Positions 33,886-42,346 of a stretch of 64,000 bases of DNA are shown piece after piece; the first letter of the stretch is position 1; each line of letters starts with the position of its first letter. This DNA is from an uncultured bacterium. GTDB lineage: Bacteria; Actinomycetota; Coriobacteriia; Coriobacteriales; Coriobacteriaceae. Made by a program: the position numbers and the translations under genes. The DNA lies in the NCBI GenBank assembly GCA_905215065.1, contig CAJMOF010000004.1, positions 1 to 64,000 of the forward strand, read 5' to 3'. The notes below the pieces were generated by a model. It was not told the DNA's origin, ran no database searches, and was given only the letters and a program-made list of their open reading frames with translations.

Positions 33886-33915
33886 GGTCACTCCGTTTAC
33901 ATAGAAGGGGCTGGT

Positions 33916-35433
33916 CTAGGCGTCGTACGCCGCAAGGGTGCGCTTGAGAATCGAACCGTCGCGCTCACAAGGCTCGGGTCCGTTCTTGCGCAGCATACAC
34001 TCTTCCTCGCCCTTACCGGTCACGATGACCACGGCAGGACGGACAGTTTCGCGCACGGCAGTCTCGATAGCGGCAACGCGATCAGTCACGATTTGCCAGT
34101 TATCATTTCCCTGCGCTTGAACGTTGCGCGCGATCTCGGCGCAGATGTCCTCGACATCCTCGGGGCCGGGGTCATCCTCGGTAATCACGATTCGGTCGGC
34201 ATACTTGCCAGCGGCGATGCCCATCGTGGTGCGTCGATCGACACCCTTACCGCCCGTAGCGCCAAATACAACCGCCAGCTCGCGCTCGGGATAGTTCTCG
34301 CGCAAGTCGCGCAGGAGTGTCTCGAGGCTCATGCCGTTATGTGCAAAATCGACGATGCCCAGGATTTTGCCCGATACGGACGGATAGAGCTCCATACGAC
34401 CGGGAACGAAGACGCCCTCAAAGCCATGGACGATACCCTCTTCGGAAATGCCCAGGGCCTCGGCGCAGGCAATAGCGGCAAGCGCGTTGGACACATTGAA
34501 CTTAACCGGCGTGGGAATCACAATGTCACGCGTAAAACGGGGCGTGCGCACCGTTGCCACCACGCCGCAGTCGCCATTGCGAATCGCCAGCGCAAGCACG
34601 TCGGCACGCTCGTCGGTCAGGGAGAACGTCACCGTACGTTCGCAACGAGATGCCGCCTCGAGCACGCGATCGACCTTATCCATATCGAGATTGACCACGG
34701 CAAAACGGCTCTGCAAGAAGATTTTGAGCTTGCTGGCAAAGTAATCCTCGAGCGTCGGATGCTCAATCGGCGAAATGTGATCCTCGCCGATATTGGTAAA
34801 GGCGCCGACTTCAAAGTCAATCTTGCCCGTACGCTCGTATTTGAGGCCCTGACTCGATGCCTCCATAACCAGCCACGGGGCACCCGCCTCCGCAGCATGC
34901 GCGATGCGAGACTGCAGCAGGAAGGATTCGGGGGTCGTCAGCTTGGAAGGGCCCGTCTCGATGCCGTCGTCGAACTCAATGCCCGTATTAAGAGCGGGTC
35001 GATGACAGCCCGTAAGCTTGGCCTCGTTGGCGAGGATGCCGCGCAGATAAAAGCTGCAGGTCGACTTGCCCTTGGTGCCTGTAAAGGCGCAGACCTTCAC
35101 CTTACCCGACGGGTGCCCATAAAAGGCATCTGCCACCACGGCGAGCGTGCGACGAATATCGCTCACAATCACCGCGGGAAGATCAACATCGTAATCGACC
35201 TCGGAAACGTAGGCCACGGCGCCATCGGCGATTGCCGAAAGCAGGTACTCGCGCTTAAACGCACGGCCTTTGCAGACAAACAACGTGCCCGGACGCACCT
35301 GGCGCGAGTCATCAGTCGCAAACTCAATGCGCTGGTCGCACGAAGCGCTCGGTCTGGAAACAACAAGGTCATCTTCCTCGAGCAACTCTATATAGCGCAT
35401 CAGAGTTAGCTTCTCTTGTGTCGGACTCGACAT
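33916..35433 (-). CDS. murE: MurE-type UDP-MurNAc-tripeptide ligase
   Basis: Adds the third amino acid to UDP-MurNAc-L-Ala-D-Glu. 505 residues. The P-loop is TGTKGKST (118-125), followed by MEASSQGLKYERTG and the C-terminal domain with FGATGGKGVDRRT. The specificity position reads DDPGPED, not the DNPR of meso-diaminopimelate enzymes, so lysine or ornithine is more likely. The start at 35433 has AGAGG 7 nt upstream. It is isolated from other mur/dcw genes here. Confidence 0.88.
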   Translation of the reverse strand: MSSPTQEKLTLMRYIELLEEDDLVVSRPSASCDQRIEFATDDSRQVRPGTLFVCKGRAFKREYLLSAIADGAVAYVSEVDYDVDLPAVIVSDIRRTLAVVADAFYGHPSGKVKVCAFTGTKGKSTCSFYLRGILANEAKLTGCHRPALNTGIEFDDGIETGPSKLTTPESFLLQSRIAHAAEAGAPWLVMEASSQGLKYERTGKIDFEVGAFTNIGEDHISPIEHPTLEDYFASKLKIFLQSRFAVVNLDMDKVDRVLEAASRCERTVTFSLTDERADVLALAIRNGDCGVVATVRTPRFTRDIVIPTPVKFNVSNALAAIACAEALGISEEGIVHGFEGVFVPGRMELYPSVSGKILGIVDFAHNGMSLETLLRDLRENYPERELAVVFGATGGKGVDRRTTMGIAAGKYADRIVITEDDPGPEDVEDICAEIARNVQAQGNDNWQIVTDRVAAIETAVRETVRPAVVIVTGKGEEECMLRKNGPEPCERDGSILKRTLAAYDA

Positions 35434-35566
35434 ACAAAGACCTCTCTCGCTAAATTCAGCCTTAAAGGGCAGAAGGCGTCCCGCGGCAGAAACGATGAAA
35501 CATTCTGTATTATCAACCATCCTAATATGCCACCTGACCTTGCGCGCATCACAGCCTTCTAAAAAA

Positions 35567-35594
35567 TTGCATGGACTGTGCCGTGGTCTAATAA
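35567..35594 (+). promoter_or_regulatory. Candidate promoter of the asnB leader RNA
   Basis: TTGCAT (35567-35572) and TAATAA (35589-35594) with a 16-nt spacer; predicted start near 35601. Confidence 0.55.
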
Positions 35595-35662
35595 ATGGCA
35601 ACAGTGTTCACCCCGTGTAAAACCAAGGAAATCTGGGTGCTGTTCTTTAACATAGCGTTCGC

Positions 35663-35707
35663 AACCACGTCCCGCCGCTTCGCCTGAAGATCGGGACGTG
35701 GTTTTTT
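35663..35707 (+). terminator. Orphan intrinsic terminator upstream of asnB
   Basis: A 12-bp stem AACCACGTCCCG/CGGGACGTGGTT followed by six T on the plus strand. No plus-strand gene precedes it, so it ends a leader or a small RNA of about 105 nt. Confidence 0.8.
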
Positions 35708-35832
35708 CGGTTCGCTCGGCGCTTATGCCCTATCACGAAACAAAAGATTGGCATGATAGTAAAGATTATTTGACATCAGCTGCCGCAATCCTTGCGGCAG
35801 TACACCTGAGCCGTCAGCAGAAAGGATCTTGC

Positions 35833-37701
35833 ATGTGCGGTTTTGTCGGTTTTACCGGTACAGATGAACAGAGTGAGCTGGTTCTCACGGCCATGATGAA
35901 TCGCATCATCCACCGTGGTCCCGATATGGGCGGCCAGCATATCGTCGACAACGTTGCCCTTGGTTTTCGTCGTCTTTCGATTCTCGATCTTTCCGAAGCT
36001 GGAGCCCAGCCCATGTCGAGCGACGACGGCAAGGTCACGATTGTCTTCAACGGAGAGATCTACAACTTCCAGGAGCTTCGTGCCGAGCTGGAGGCGGCCG
36101 GCTACGCCTTCCACTGCAACGCTGATACCGAAGTCCTGGTACACGGTTACGAGGAGTGGGGCGAGGACCTGGTCAACCGTCTGCGCGGCATGTACGCGTT
36201 CGTGATTCACGACCAGAACAAGAACAAACTCTTTGGTGCTCGTGACATCTTTGGTATCAAGCCGTTCTATTACTACCAGGCATCCGATGGCTCGCTGCTG
36301 TTTGGCTCCGAGATCAAGAGCTTCCTGGACCATCCCAAGTTTGAGAAGGCTGTCAACCACGACGCGCTGCGCCCCTACCTGACGCTGCAATTCCCTGCCA
36401 CGGAGGAGACCTTCTTTAAGGGCGTGTTCAAGCTTGCCCCGGCGCATTGCTTTACGTATGACCTAACGACCAACACCATGGACATCAAGCGTTACTGGAG
36501 CTGTGACTTCACCGACGACAACTCCAAGACCTTCGAGGAGTACGTGGACGAGTGCGACAAGGTCGTGCACGAAAGCGTCGCTGCGCACCGAATCGCCGAT
36601 GTTAAGGTGGGCTCGTTCCTTTCTGGCGGTGTCGATTCCAGCTACATCGCTGCCTGTCTCATGCCCGACACCACGTATTCTGTCGGCTTCGATTACAAGA
36701 ACTTCAACGAGACCAACTACGCCGCCGAGCTTTCCGACAAGCTGGGCATCAAGAACGTGCGCAAGATGATTACCGCCGACGAGTTCTTTGATGCACTGCC
36801 CGATATCCAGTACCACATGGACGAGCCGCAATCGAACCTGTCCAGCGTGCCGCTGTACTATCTGGCGCAGATGGCTTCCAAGGAGGTCACCGTCGTCCTT
36901 TCGGGCGAGGGTGCCGACGAGCTGTTTGCCGGCTATGAGTGGTACGAGGACACCCCCGAGATGCGCACTTTTAAGAAGCGCGTGCCGCTCGGCATACGTC
37001 GCGCCCTGGGCTCACTCGTTCAGCATCTCCCCTACTTTAAGGGTCACAACTTCCTGACGAAATGCGCCGAGGTTCCCGAGCGCTGGTATGTGGGTCAGGC
37101 AAAGGTGTTCGATCCCTCCGAAGTCGACGAGGTGCTCAAGCCCGCTTATGACACCGGCAAGAACGCCGCCGAGATGTGCGCCGAGTACTACAAGCAGGTT
37201 CCCAACTGCTGCGAGCTTTCCAAGAAACAGTATCTGGATATGAACATGTGGCTACCGGGCGACATTCTGCTCAAGGCCGACAAGATGTGCATGGCGCATT
37301 CTCTGGAGCTTCGCGTCCCGTTTCTGGACAAGAAGGTCATGGAGTTTGCCGAGCACATTCCCGCCAACTACCGTGTTAACGAAGAAGGCTGCAAGCTCGT
37401 TCTGCGTCACGCTGCCAACCGCACGCTGCCCGACGAGTGGGCAACGCGCAAGAAGGTGGGCTTCCCCGTACCGGTCAAGTTCTGGCTGCGCGAGCAAAAG
37501 TACTACGACTACGTAAAGGAATACTTCACCGCACCGTGGGCTGCTGATTTCTTTGACACCGATGCGCTCATGAAACTGCTCGACGATCACTTTGAGGGTC
37601 GCGCGCTCAACCAGCGCAAGATCTATACCACGCTGACGTTCCTCATCTGGTACAAGCGTTTCTTTATCGACGAGAACAAGGGCACCGAAGTCGCCGCTTA
37701 G
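35833..37701 (+). CDS. asnB: Asparagine synthase (glutamine-hydrolysing)
   Basis: Converts aspartate, glutamine and ATP to asparagine. 622 residues. The N-terminal Ntn glutaminase domain starts MCGFVGFTG, so Cys2 is the nucleophile after Met removal; RIIHRGPD and FNGEIYNFQELR bind glutamine. The synthetase domain has the pyrophosphate loop FLSGGVDSSY and VVLSGEGADELFAGY. The start is fixed by Cys2 and by AAGGA 6 nt upstream. The single plus-strand gene is followed by tRNA-Val. Confidence 0.96.
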   Translation: MCGFVGFTGTDEQSELVLTAMMNRIIHRGPDMGGQHIVDNVALGFRRLSILDLSEAGAQPMSSDDGKVTIVFNGEIYNFQELRAELEAAGYAFHCNADTEVLVHGYEEWGEDLVNRLRGMYAFVIHDQNKNKLFGARDIFGIKPFYYYQASDGSLLFGSEIKSFLDHPKFEKAVNHDALRPYLTLQFPATEETFFKGVFKLAPAHCFTYDLTTNTMDIKRYWSCDFTDDNSKTFEEYVDECDKVVHESVAAHRIADVKVGSFLSGGVDSSYIAACLMPDTTYSVGFDYKNFNETNYAAELSDKLGIKNVRKMITADEFFDALPDIQYHMDEPQSNLSSVPLYYLAQMASKEVTVVLSGEGADELFAGYEWYEDTPEMRTFKKRVPLGIRRALGSLVQHLPYFKGHNFLTKCAEVPERWYVGQAKVFDPSEVDEVLKPAYDTGKNAAEMCAEYYKQVPNCCELSKKQYLDMNMWLPGDILLKADKMCMAHSLELRVPFLDKKVMEFAEHIPANYRVNEEGCKLVLRHAANRTLPDEWATRKKVGFPVPVKFWLREQKYYDYVKEYFTAPWAADFFDTDALMKLLDDHFEGRALNQRKIYTTLTFLIWYKRFFIDENKGTEVAA

Positions 37702-37742
37702 ATTTCGTTATGAATTAGCGGTGAACAGCACGGGGTTTCCGC

Positions 37743-37748
37743 TATACT
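37743..37748 (+). promoter_or_regulatory. -10 element of tRNA-Val
   Basis: TATACT 10 bp before the tRNA 5' end; only a weak -35 (GTGAAC at 37721-37726, 16-nt spacer) precedes it. Confidence 0.5.
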
Positions 37749-37758
37749 CAGTCCCTGC

Positions 37759-37834
37759 GGGCGATTGGCGCAACGGTTAGCGCAGGTGCTTTACACGCAC
37801 AAGGCTGGGGGTTCGAATCCCTCATCGCCCACCA
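37759..37834 (+). tRNA. tRNA-Val (TAC)
   Basis: 76 nt with encoded CCA. The acceptor is GGGCGAT/ATCGCCC, the anticodon loop CTTTACA reads TAC, and the T-arm is GGGGGTTCGAATCCCTC. Its last 17 nt are copied 186 bp downstream as part of a tandem duplication. Confidence 0.95.
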
Positions 37835-38162
37835 TTGAATTGTTAGGCCTCCAGCGATGGAGGCCTTTCTTTTTTGGGCCCGGTGCATGGGATTCGAACC
37901 CGCAAGGGTGCGGAGCTGAGGAAACGCGAAGCGTTTTCCAGCGCAGCACGCGAGGAGCGAAGCGACGAAGCGGGGCGCGGACGGCGCCAGCCGCACGCGG
38001 ACATCCCTCATCGCCCACCACTGAATTGTTAGGCCTCCAGCGATGGAGGCCTTTCTTTTTTGGGCCCGGTGCATGGGATTCGAACCCGCAAGGGTGCGGA
38101 GCTGAGGAAACGCGAAGCGTTTTCCAGCGCAGCACGCGAGGAGCGAAGCGACGAAGCGGGGC
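37818..38162. repeat. Tandem duplication starting in the tRNA-Val 3' end
   Basis: Two about 159-bp units (37818-37976 and 38004-38162), offset by 186 bp, with one visible difference (37835 vs 38021). Each unit holds the tRNA 3' end, an intrinsic terminator (AGGCCTCCA/TGGAGGCCT plus T-run, 37845-37875 and 38031-38061), and a decayed minus-strand T-arm-like segment GGGTTCGAATCCC. Confidence 0.9.
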
Positions 38163-38193
38163 TCGGGCGGCGAAATGGACCCTTGGCGAATAC

Positions 38194-38417
38194 CCGTGTG
38201 CAAAAAATGCCAAATATGAGTACTGCTACCTTTTTAGTAGCAGCGTTTTCGAAGTCATAAAAGGCAAATCCGGCATTAGAACGACGATCGATAGTCCAGT
38301 TAAGCCAATTTGCCAACTACAAAACTGGACATATGTGGCCCAACTCATCTAAAAGTGCCTAATTTATATGTTACGAAGTTAGTGCCCGTACTCATATTTG
38401 CCACTTTTTGCACACGG
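38194..38417. mobile_element. MITE-like element with 30-bp terminal inverted repeats
   Basis: Ends CCGTGTGCAAAAA...GAGTAC and its complement match at 28 of 30 positions (38194-38223/38388-38417). The 224-bp AT-richer interior has two further hairpins (CTGCTAC/GTAGCAG; GTCCAGTT/AACTGGAC) and no open frame of note. No clear target-site duplication. Confidence 0.65.
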
Positions 38418-38529
38418 CCTATCCCAGCCATGGTAAATCGATAGCAAAACGGGCTCCAGTTCGCCCAATCGTGCGCCAAACGGCACGTGACAGCCTGAAA
38501 CCCGCTCCAAATTGCTATGTCTGATGGCG

Positions 38530-39813
38530 CTAAGCCAAAACGTCCGACAGAATCTCGATCAGGTTGTCCACGTCGGCCTCTTCGCACACGAGCGGCGGAA
38601 GGAAGCGCAGCGTATGTGCGCCTGTAGCGTTGATCACGGCACCAGCCCCCAGTGCACGGGCTACAACGTCGTGTGCATCACCCGCGGCATCATCCAAATC
38701 GCAGCCGAGCATCAGGCCGCGACCGCGCACCTCTACCACATGCGGAAGCTTAGCCAGCGCCTGCTCCATATAGGCGCCAACCTTGGCAGCATGCTCGGCA
38801 TAATCGCCGTGCACAAGCGCGGAGAGCGTCGCGGCACATGCCGCGATGGCCAAGCAGCTACCACCGAAGGTCGAACCATGATCGCCGGGCTTAAAGACGT
38901 CGGCGATTTCCTTCTTTGCCACCACGGCACCCATAGGCACACCGTCGGCAATGCCCTTGGCAAGGCTCATGATGTCGGGCTCCACACCATAGGTCTGGAA
39001 CGCAAACGGCTTACCCGTGCGAAAAATTCCGCACTGGACCTCATCGGCGATAAGCACGGCACCCACCTCGTGCGCCAAGTCGCGCGCCGTAGCCATAAAC
39101 TCCTCGGTCATGGGGTGCACACCGCTCTCGCCCTGAATCGGCTCGAGCATCACGGCGCAAATTTCACTGCCCAACTGCTTAAAAATTGCACGCAGTTCAT
39201 CTACATCGTTGGGTGCGCAGGCCACAAAGCCACCCGGCAGCGGGCGGAAACTGTCCTGCAGCCAATCCTGCATGGTCGCGGCAATGGTCTCGAGCGTACG
39301 ACCGTGAAAGCCGCCGCGCATGCACACGATGGTGTTGCCACCGTTGCCGGCACGCTTGGCGTACAGACGCGCGAGCTTCATCGAGCCCTCGTTGGCCTCG
39401 GCACCGGAATTGCCAAAGAACGTCTCCCACACCTGCTCGCCCGCAGCCGGAGCGCCAAGTGCCGCCGCCGTGGTCTCGTCGCCAGCGGCAATCGCGTCGG
39501 CAAGCACGCGTGCACCGTCCGCATCATCGTTAGCGAGCTTGGACAGCAGCGCCGCGACCTGGCCGCGCTGCTCGATGTAGAAATAGTTGGAGACATGCAG
39601 GAGCCTCTTGGTCTGATCCTCGAGCGCCGACAGCACTGCCGGATTGCCGTGGCCCAGGCTGCACACGCCAATACCGGCAAGAAAATCGAGGTATTCGCGA
39701 CCATCGTCGCCGGTGAGCTTCATGCCGTGGCCTTCGACGAACTCGACCGGCGAGCGACCAAAGGTGTGCATGACGTAGTGGGATTCGAGCGATTGTTGTG
39801 CTGCAAATGACAT
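38530..39813 (-). CDS. argD: Acetylornithine aminotransferase
   Basis: PLP enzyme that makes N-acetylornithine from the semialdehyde. 427 residues. Class III fold motifs are ETFFGNSGAEANEGSMKLAR, GGFHGRT, the Asp of LIADEVQCG and the PLP lysine in SLAKGIADGVPMG. The C-terminus has GLMLGCDL. The start at 39813 has AAAGG 6 nt upstream; 19 more codons are open upstream without one. Last gene of argCJBD. Confidence 0.93.
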   Translation of the reverse strand: MSFAAQQSLESHYVMHTFGRSPVEFVEGHGMKLTGDDGREYLDFLAGIGVCSLGHGNPAVLSALEDQTKRLLHVSNYFYIEQRGQVAALLSKLANDDADGARVLADAIAAGDETTAAALGAPAAGEQVWETFFGNSGAEANEGSMKLARLYAKRAGNGGNTIVCMRGGFHGRTLETIAATMQDWLQDSFRPLPGGFVACAPNDVDELRAIFKQLGSEICAVMLEPIQGESGVHPMTEEFMATARDLAHEVGAVLIADEVQCGIFRTGKPFAFQTYGVEPDIMSLAKGIADGVPMGAVVAKKEIADVFKPGDHGSTFGGSCLAIAACAATLSALVHGDYAEHAAKVGAYMEQALAKLPHVVEVRGRGLMLGCDLDDAAGDAHDVVARALGAGAVINATGAHTLRFLPPLVCEEADVDNLIEILSDVLA

Positions 39814-39881
39814 GAGATACCTTTCGTTAAGCGCCAGGTAGCGCGGACTGTGGGCGTAATGGCGTAGCAATTTCGAGCCGG

Positions 39882-40862
39882 CTAGACCGTTTGAAGCTTC
39901 TCGACCTCGTCGAGGTTCTCGGTCAGACGCGCAGCAAACGTCGAAAGCGGATGCGGATGCGTATCGAACTCGTAAGCCGTCTCGGTGGAATGGATCACGG
40001 TACCGACGCCGGCATCGGTCAGCAGCTCCAGCAGCAGCGAATGCGGCGTGGTGCCGTTGATGATGTGAGCACGAAATACGCCGCCGGCAAGCGCATCGAC
40101 GGCCGCGCGCAGTTTGGGAATCATGCCCTTATCGACCTCGCCGCCGTAGAGCATTTCGTTAACCTCGTCGAGCGTTAGGTTGGAGATAAGCGAGTCCTTG
40201 TCGCTAAAGTCCTTGTACAGGCCATCGACATCGGTCAAAAAGATCGCCTTATGCGCGTGGAGCGCCGCGGCAACGGCACCGGCGGCGGTGTCGGCGTTGA
40301 TGTTGAAGAAACCGCCGTCCTCCCCCGCCGCGACGGTAGCGATGACGGGGATGTACTCGCTATCGAGCAGGCGCTCGATATAGTCGGTGTTGACGTGCGT
40401 GACCTTGCCCACGCGGCCGAGCTCTGGGTCGAGTGGCTCGGCGATAAGGGTGCCGGCGTCGCTGCCGGACACGCCCACGGCCAGGTTGCCGTGGTGGTTG
40501 AGCGCCGCAACCAGCTCCTGATTGACCTTGCCGCCCAGTACCTCGCGCACGATGTCCATGGTGGCAGGCGTAGTCACGCGCTGGCCGTTCTTAAACTCGA
40601 CGGGGATGTCGTAGTGGCTGAGCGCCTCGTTGATAGCCTTGCCGCCGCCGTGCACGATGACGGGGCGCATACCGATGATCTTGAGCAAAACGATGTCGCT
40701 CATCACGTCGCGGCGCAGCTGCTCATCAACCATGGCGGCTCCGCCATATTTGATAACAACCGTCTTGCCGGTCAGGTTCTTAATCCACGGCAGCGCTTCG
40801 AACAGCAGCTGCGCGGTTGCTTCGTTGGATTCGCTCGAACGACAATCGCGTGCGAATTTCAT
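39882..40862 (-). CDS. argB: Acetylglutamate kinase
   Basis: Second step of ornithine synthesis. 326 residues of the amino-acid kinase fold. TVVIKYGGAAM and VHGGGKAINEAL bind ATP and substrate; SGSDAGTLIA and the C-terminal GGMIPKLRAA-type stretch (here VDKGMIPKLRAAVDAL) are typical. The C-terminus runs about 25 residues beyond common homologues. GAGG lies 6 nt from ATG. Lies between argJ and argD. Confidence 0.94.
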   Translation of the reverse strand: MKFARDCRSSESNEATAQLLFEALPWIKNLTGKTVVIKYGGAAMVDEQLRRDVMSDIVLLKIIGMRPVIVHGGGKAINEALSHYDIPVEFKNGQRVTTPATMDIVREVLGGKVNQELVAALNHHGNLAVGVSGSDAGTLIAEPLDPELGRVGKVTHVNTDYIERLLDSEYIPVIATVAAGEDGGFFNINADTAAGAVAAALHAHKAIFLTDVDGLYKDFSDKDSLISNLTLDEVNEMLYGGEVDKGMIPKLRAAVDALAGGVFRAHIINGTTPHSLLLELLTDAGVGTVIHSTETAYEFDTHPHPLSTFAARLTENLDEVEKLQTV

Positions 40863-40943
40863 AATCTGCCTCGTCTTTCATATCGTTATCGCGCCGTGCT
40901 CCGCTGTCCGCAATCGCGGCAAGATGCGCAGCGTGCCCGGAAT

Positions 40944-42212
40944 CTAGGAACGGTAGTCGCCGTTGATGGAGATGTACTCATGCGTGAGGTCGCAGGTCCA
41001 CACGGTCGTTGCCGCGTCGCCTGCGCCCAGGTCGGCCGAGATCACGATCTCGGGCGCCTCGAAACGTCGTAGAGCCTCGTCCTCGTCAAAGGGAACAGTC
41101 AGACCGTCGCGACAGACAGGCATGCCCATCATGTCGATGGAAACGTCTTCCTGATTAAACTTCACGCCGCACTTGCCAAGCGCCATAGCAACGCGGCCCC
41201 AGTTGCAGTCGTGGCCGGCGATGCAGGTCTTAACGAGCGGCGAGTTGGCAACGGCACGGGCGGCGATATCGGCCTCCTCGTCGTTCACGGCGCCGGTAAC
41301 GTTGACTGTAACAAGCTTGGATGCGCCCTCACCATCGGCGGCAATATTGCGCGCCAGGCTCTCGCACACCTCGTGCACGGCAAATGCCAACTCGTCAAAA
41401 GCATCGGAGCCCTCGACGATAGGCTCGGCATCTGCGGCAGCGGCACCGGAGGCAAGCATGATGCAGGTGTCGTTGGTCGAGGTGTCGGAATCGACCGTTA
41501 CCTTGTTAAAGGTCTGCTTGACGGTCGAGAGCAGCAGGGCATGAAGTGCCGCCGGCTCGACGGGGGCATCGGTGGTGATAGCTGCGATCATGGTGGCCAT
41601 GTTGGGCATGATCATACCCGAGCCCTTGCACATTCCGCCTACCGTATAGACATTGCTCGCATGACCCGCAGCCTCACTGACGTAGGACACGGCGTACTCC
41701 TTGGAGTGCGTGTCGGTCGTCATGATGGCGCGAGCGGCATCGGCGCCACCGTGGGCGGAGAGCGCCTCGTAGGCAGCAGGAATGGCGGTCTCAAACGTGT
41801 CGATCGGCAGAATCTGGCCAATCACACCCGTGGAGGCAATCAGAATCTGCTGAGGCTCGCAGCCGATGACCTGCGATGCGATGCTGCACGTCTCGCGCGC
41901 GCATGCAAGGCCGGTCTCACCCGTGGCGGCGTTGGCATTGCCAGAGTTGACCGAAATGCCGGCGATGATACCGTACCCCTTGTCGGTACCGCCCAGGTTG
42001 GCACGGCTCACCTGCACGGGCGCCGCGCAAAAGCGATTGGTGGTAAACACGCCAGCACCGGGACAGGGTTTATCGGGCACGACGAGCGCGTAATCCAGAC
42101 GCTCGGGGTTCTTGCGGAACCCAGCGTGGATGCCTGCAGCCTTAAAACCAGCCGCAGCCGTAACGCCACCCTCGACGGCGCGAATCTTGATATCAAACAG
42201 CTCGGTATTCAT
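40944..42212 (-). CDS. argJ: Ornithine acetyltransferase/N-acetylglutamate synthase
   Basis: Recycles the acetyl group from acetylornithine to glutamate and may also use acetyl-CoA, which makes the pathway cyclic. 422 residues. The self-cleavage site is in MPNMATMIAAI, with Thr as the new N-terminal nucleophile. TVDSDTSTNDT and GHDCNWGRV are also conserved. The ribosome-binding site AAGGAG is 11 nt from ATG. No argE is needed with this enzyme, in line with its absence here. Confidence 0.94.
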   Translation of the reverse strand: MNTELFDIKIRAVEGGVTAAAGFKAAGIHAGFRKNPERLDYALVVPDKPCPGAGVFTTNRFCAAPVQVSRANLGGTDKGYGIIAGISVNSGNANAATGETGLACARETCSIASQVIGCEPQQILIASTGVIGQILPIDTFETAIPAAYEALSAHGGADAARAIMTTDTHSKEYAVSYVSEAAGHASNVYTVGGMCKGSGMIMPNMATMIAAITTDAPVEPAALHALLLSTVKQTFNKVTVDSDTSTNDTCIMLASGAAAADAEPIVEGSDAFDELAFAVHEVCESLARNIAADGEGASKLVTVNVTGAVNDEEADIAARAVANSPLVKTCIAGHDCNWGRVAMALGKCGVKFNQEDVSIDMMGMPVCRDGLTVPFDEDEALRRFEAPEIVISADLGAGDAATTVWTCDLTHEYISINGDYRS

Positions 42213-42346
42213 CGTCTTTATGACTCCTTATGTCAAACAAAAAACGGACATCGGTTGGTGCGCCATGCCAGTCGTGATCATGAGACCAGCTTAAGAGTGG
42301 CGCCCCATTCGATGCCCGACTACCAAATCGTTAACAATCGAATGTG

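Larger units (their letters stand above)
35434..35832. other. Divergent region between murE and asnB
   Basis: Holds a plus-strand promoter and orphan terminator that together outline a leader or small RNA, then a 9-bp hairpin CTGCCGCAA/TTGCGGCAG (35781-35801) before asnB. No T-box landmark (AGGGTGGNACCGCG) is seen. Confidence 0.6.

Noticed and set aside
35601..35707. 4.5S/SRP RNA
   Set aside because: GGGTGCTGTTC looks similar to SRP RNA, but the conserved GGTCAGG and GGAAGGAAGCAGCC parts are missing.
35567..35832. T-box leader for asnB
   Set aside because: The terminator is present, but I find no T-box AGGGTGGNACCGCG sequence or specifier stem layout.
37876..37915. A full class II tRNA on the minus strand in the duplication
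   Set aside because: Only a T-loop-like GGGTTCGAATCCC with an imperfect stem is seen; no anticodon arm can be built.
37748..38213. Coding frames of 140-195 residues across the tandem duplication
   Set aside because: They run through tRNA-Val and both repeats, and their repeats in the protein just mirror the DNA duplication. No ribosome-binding site is seen.
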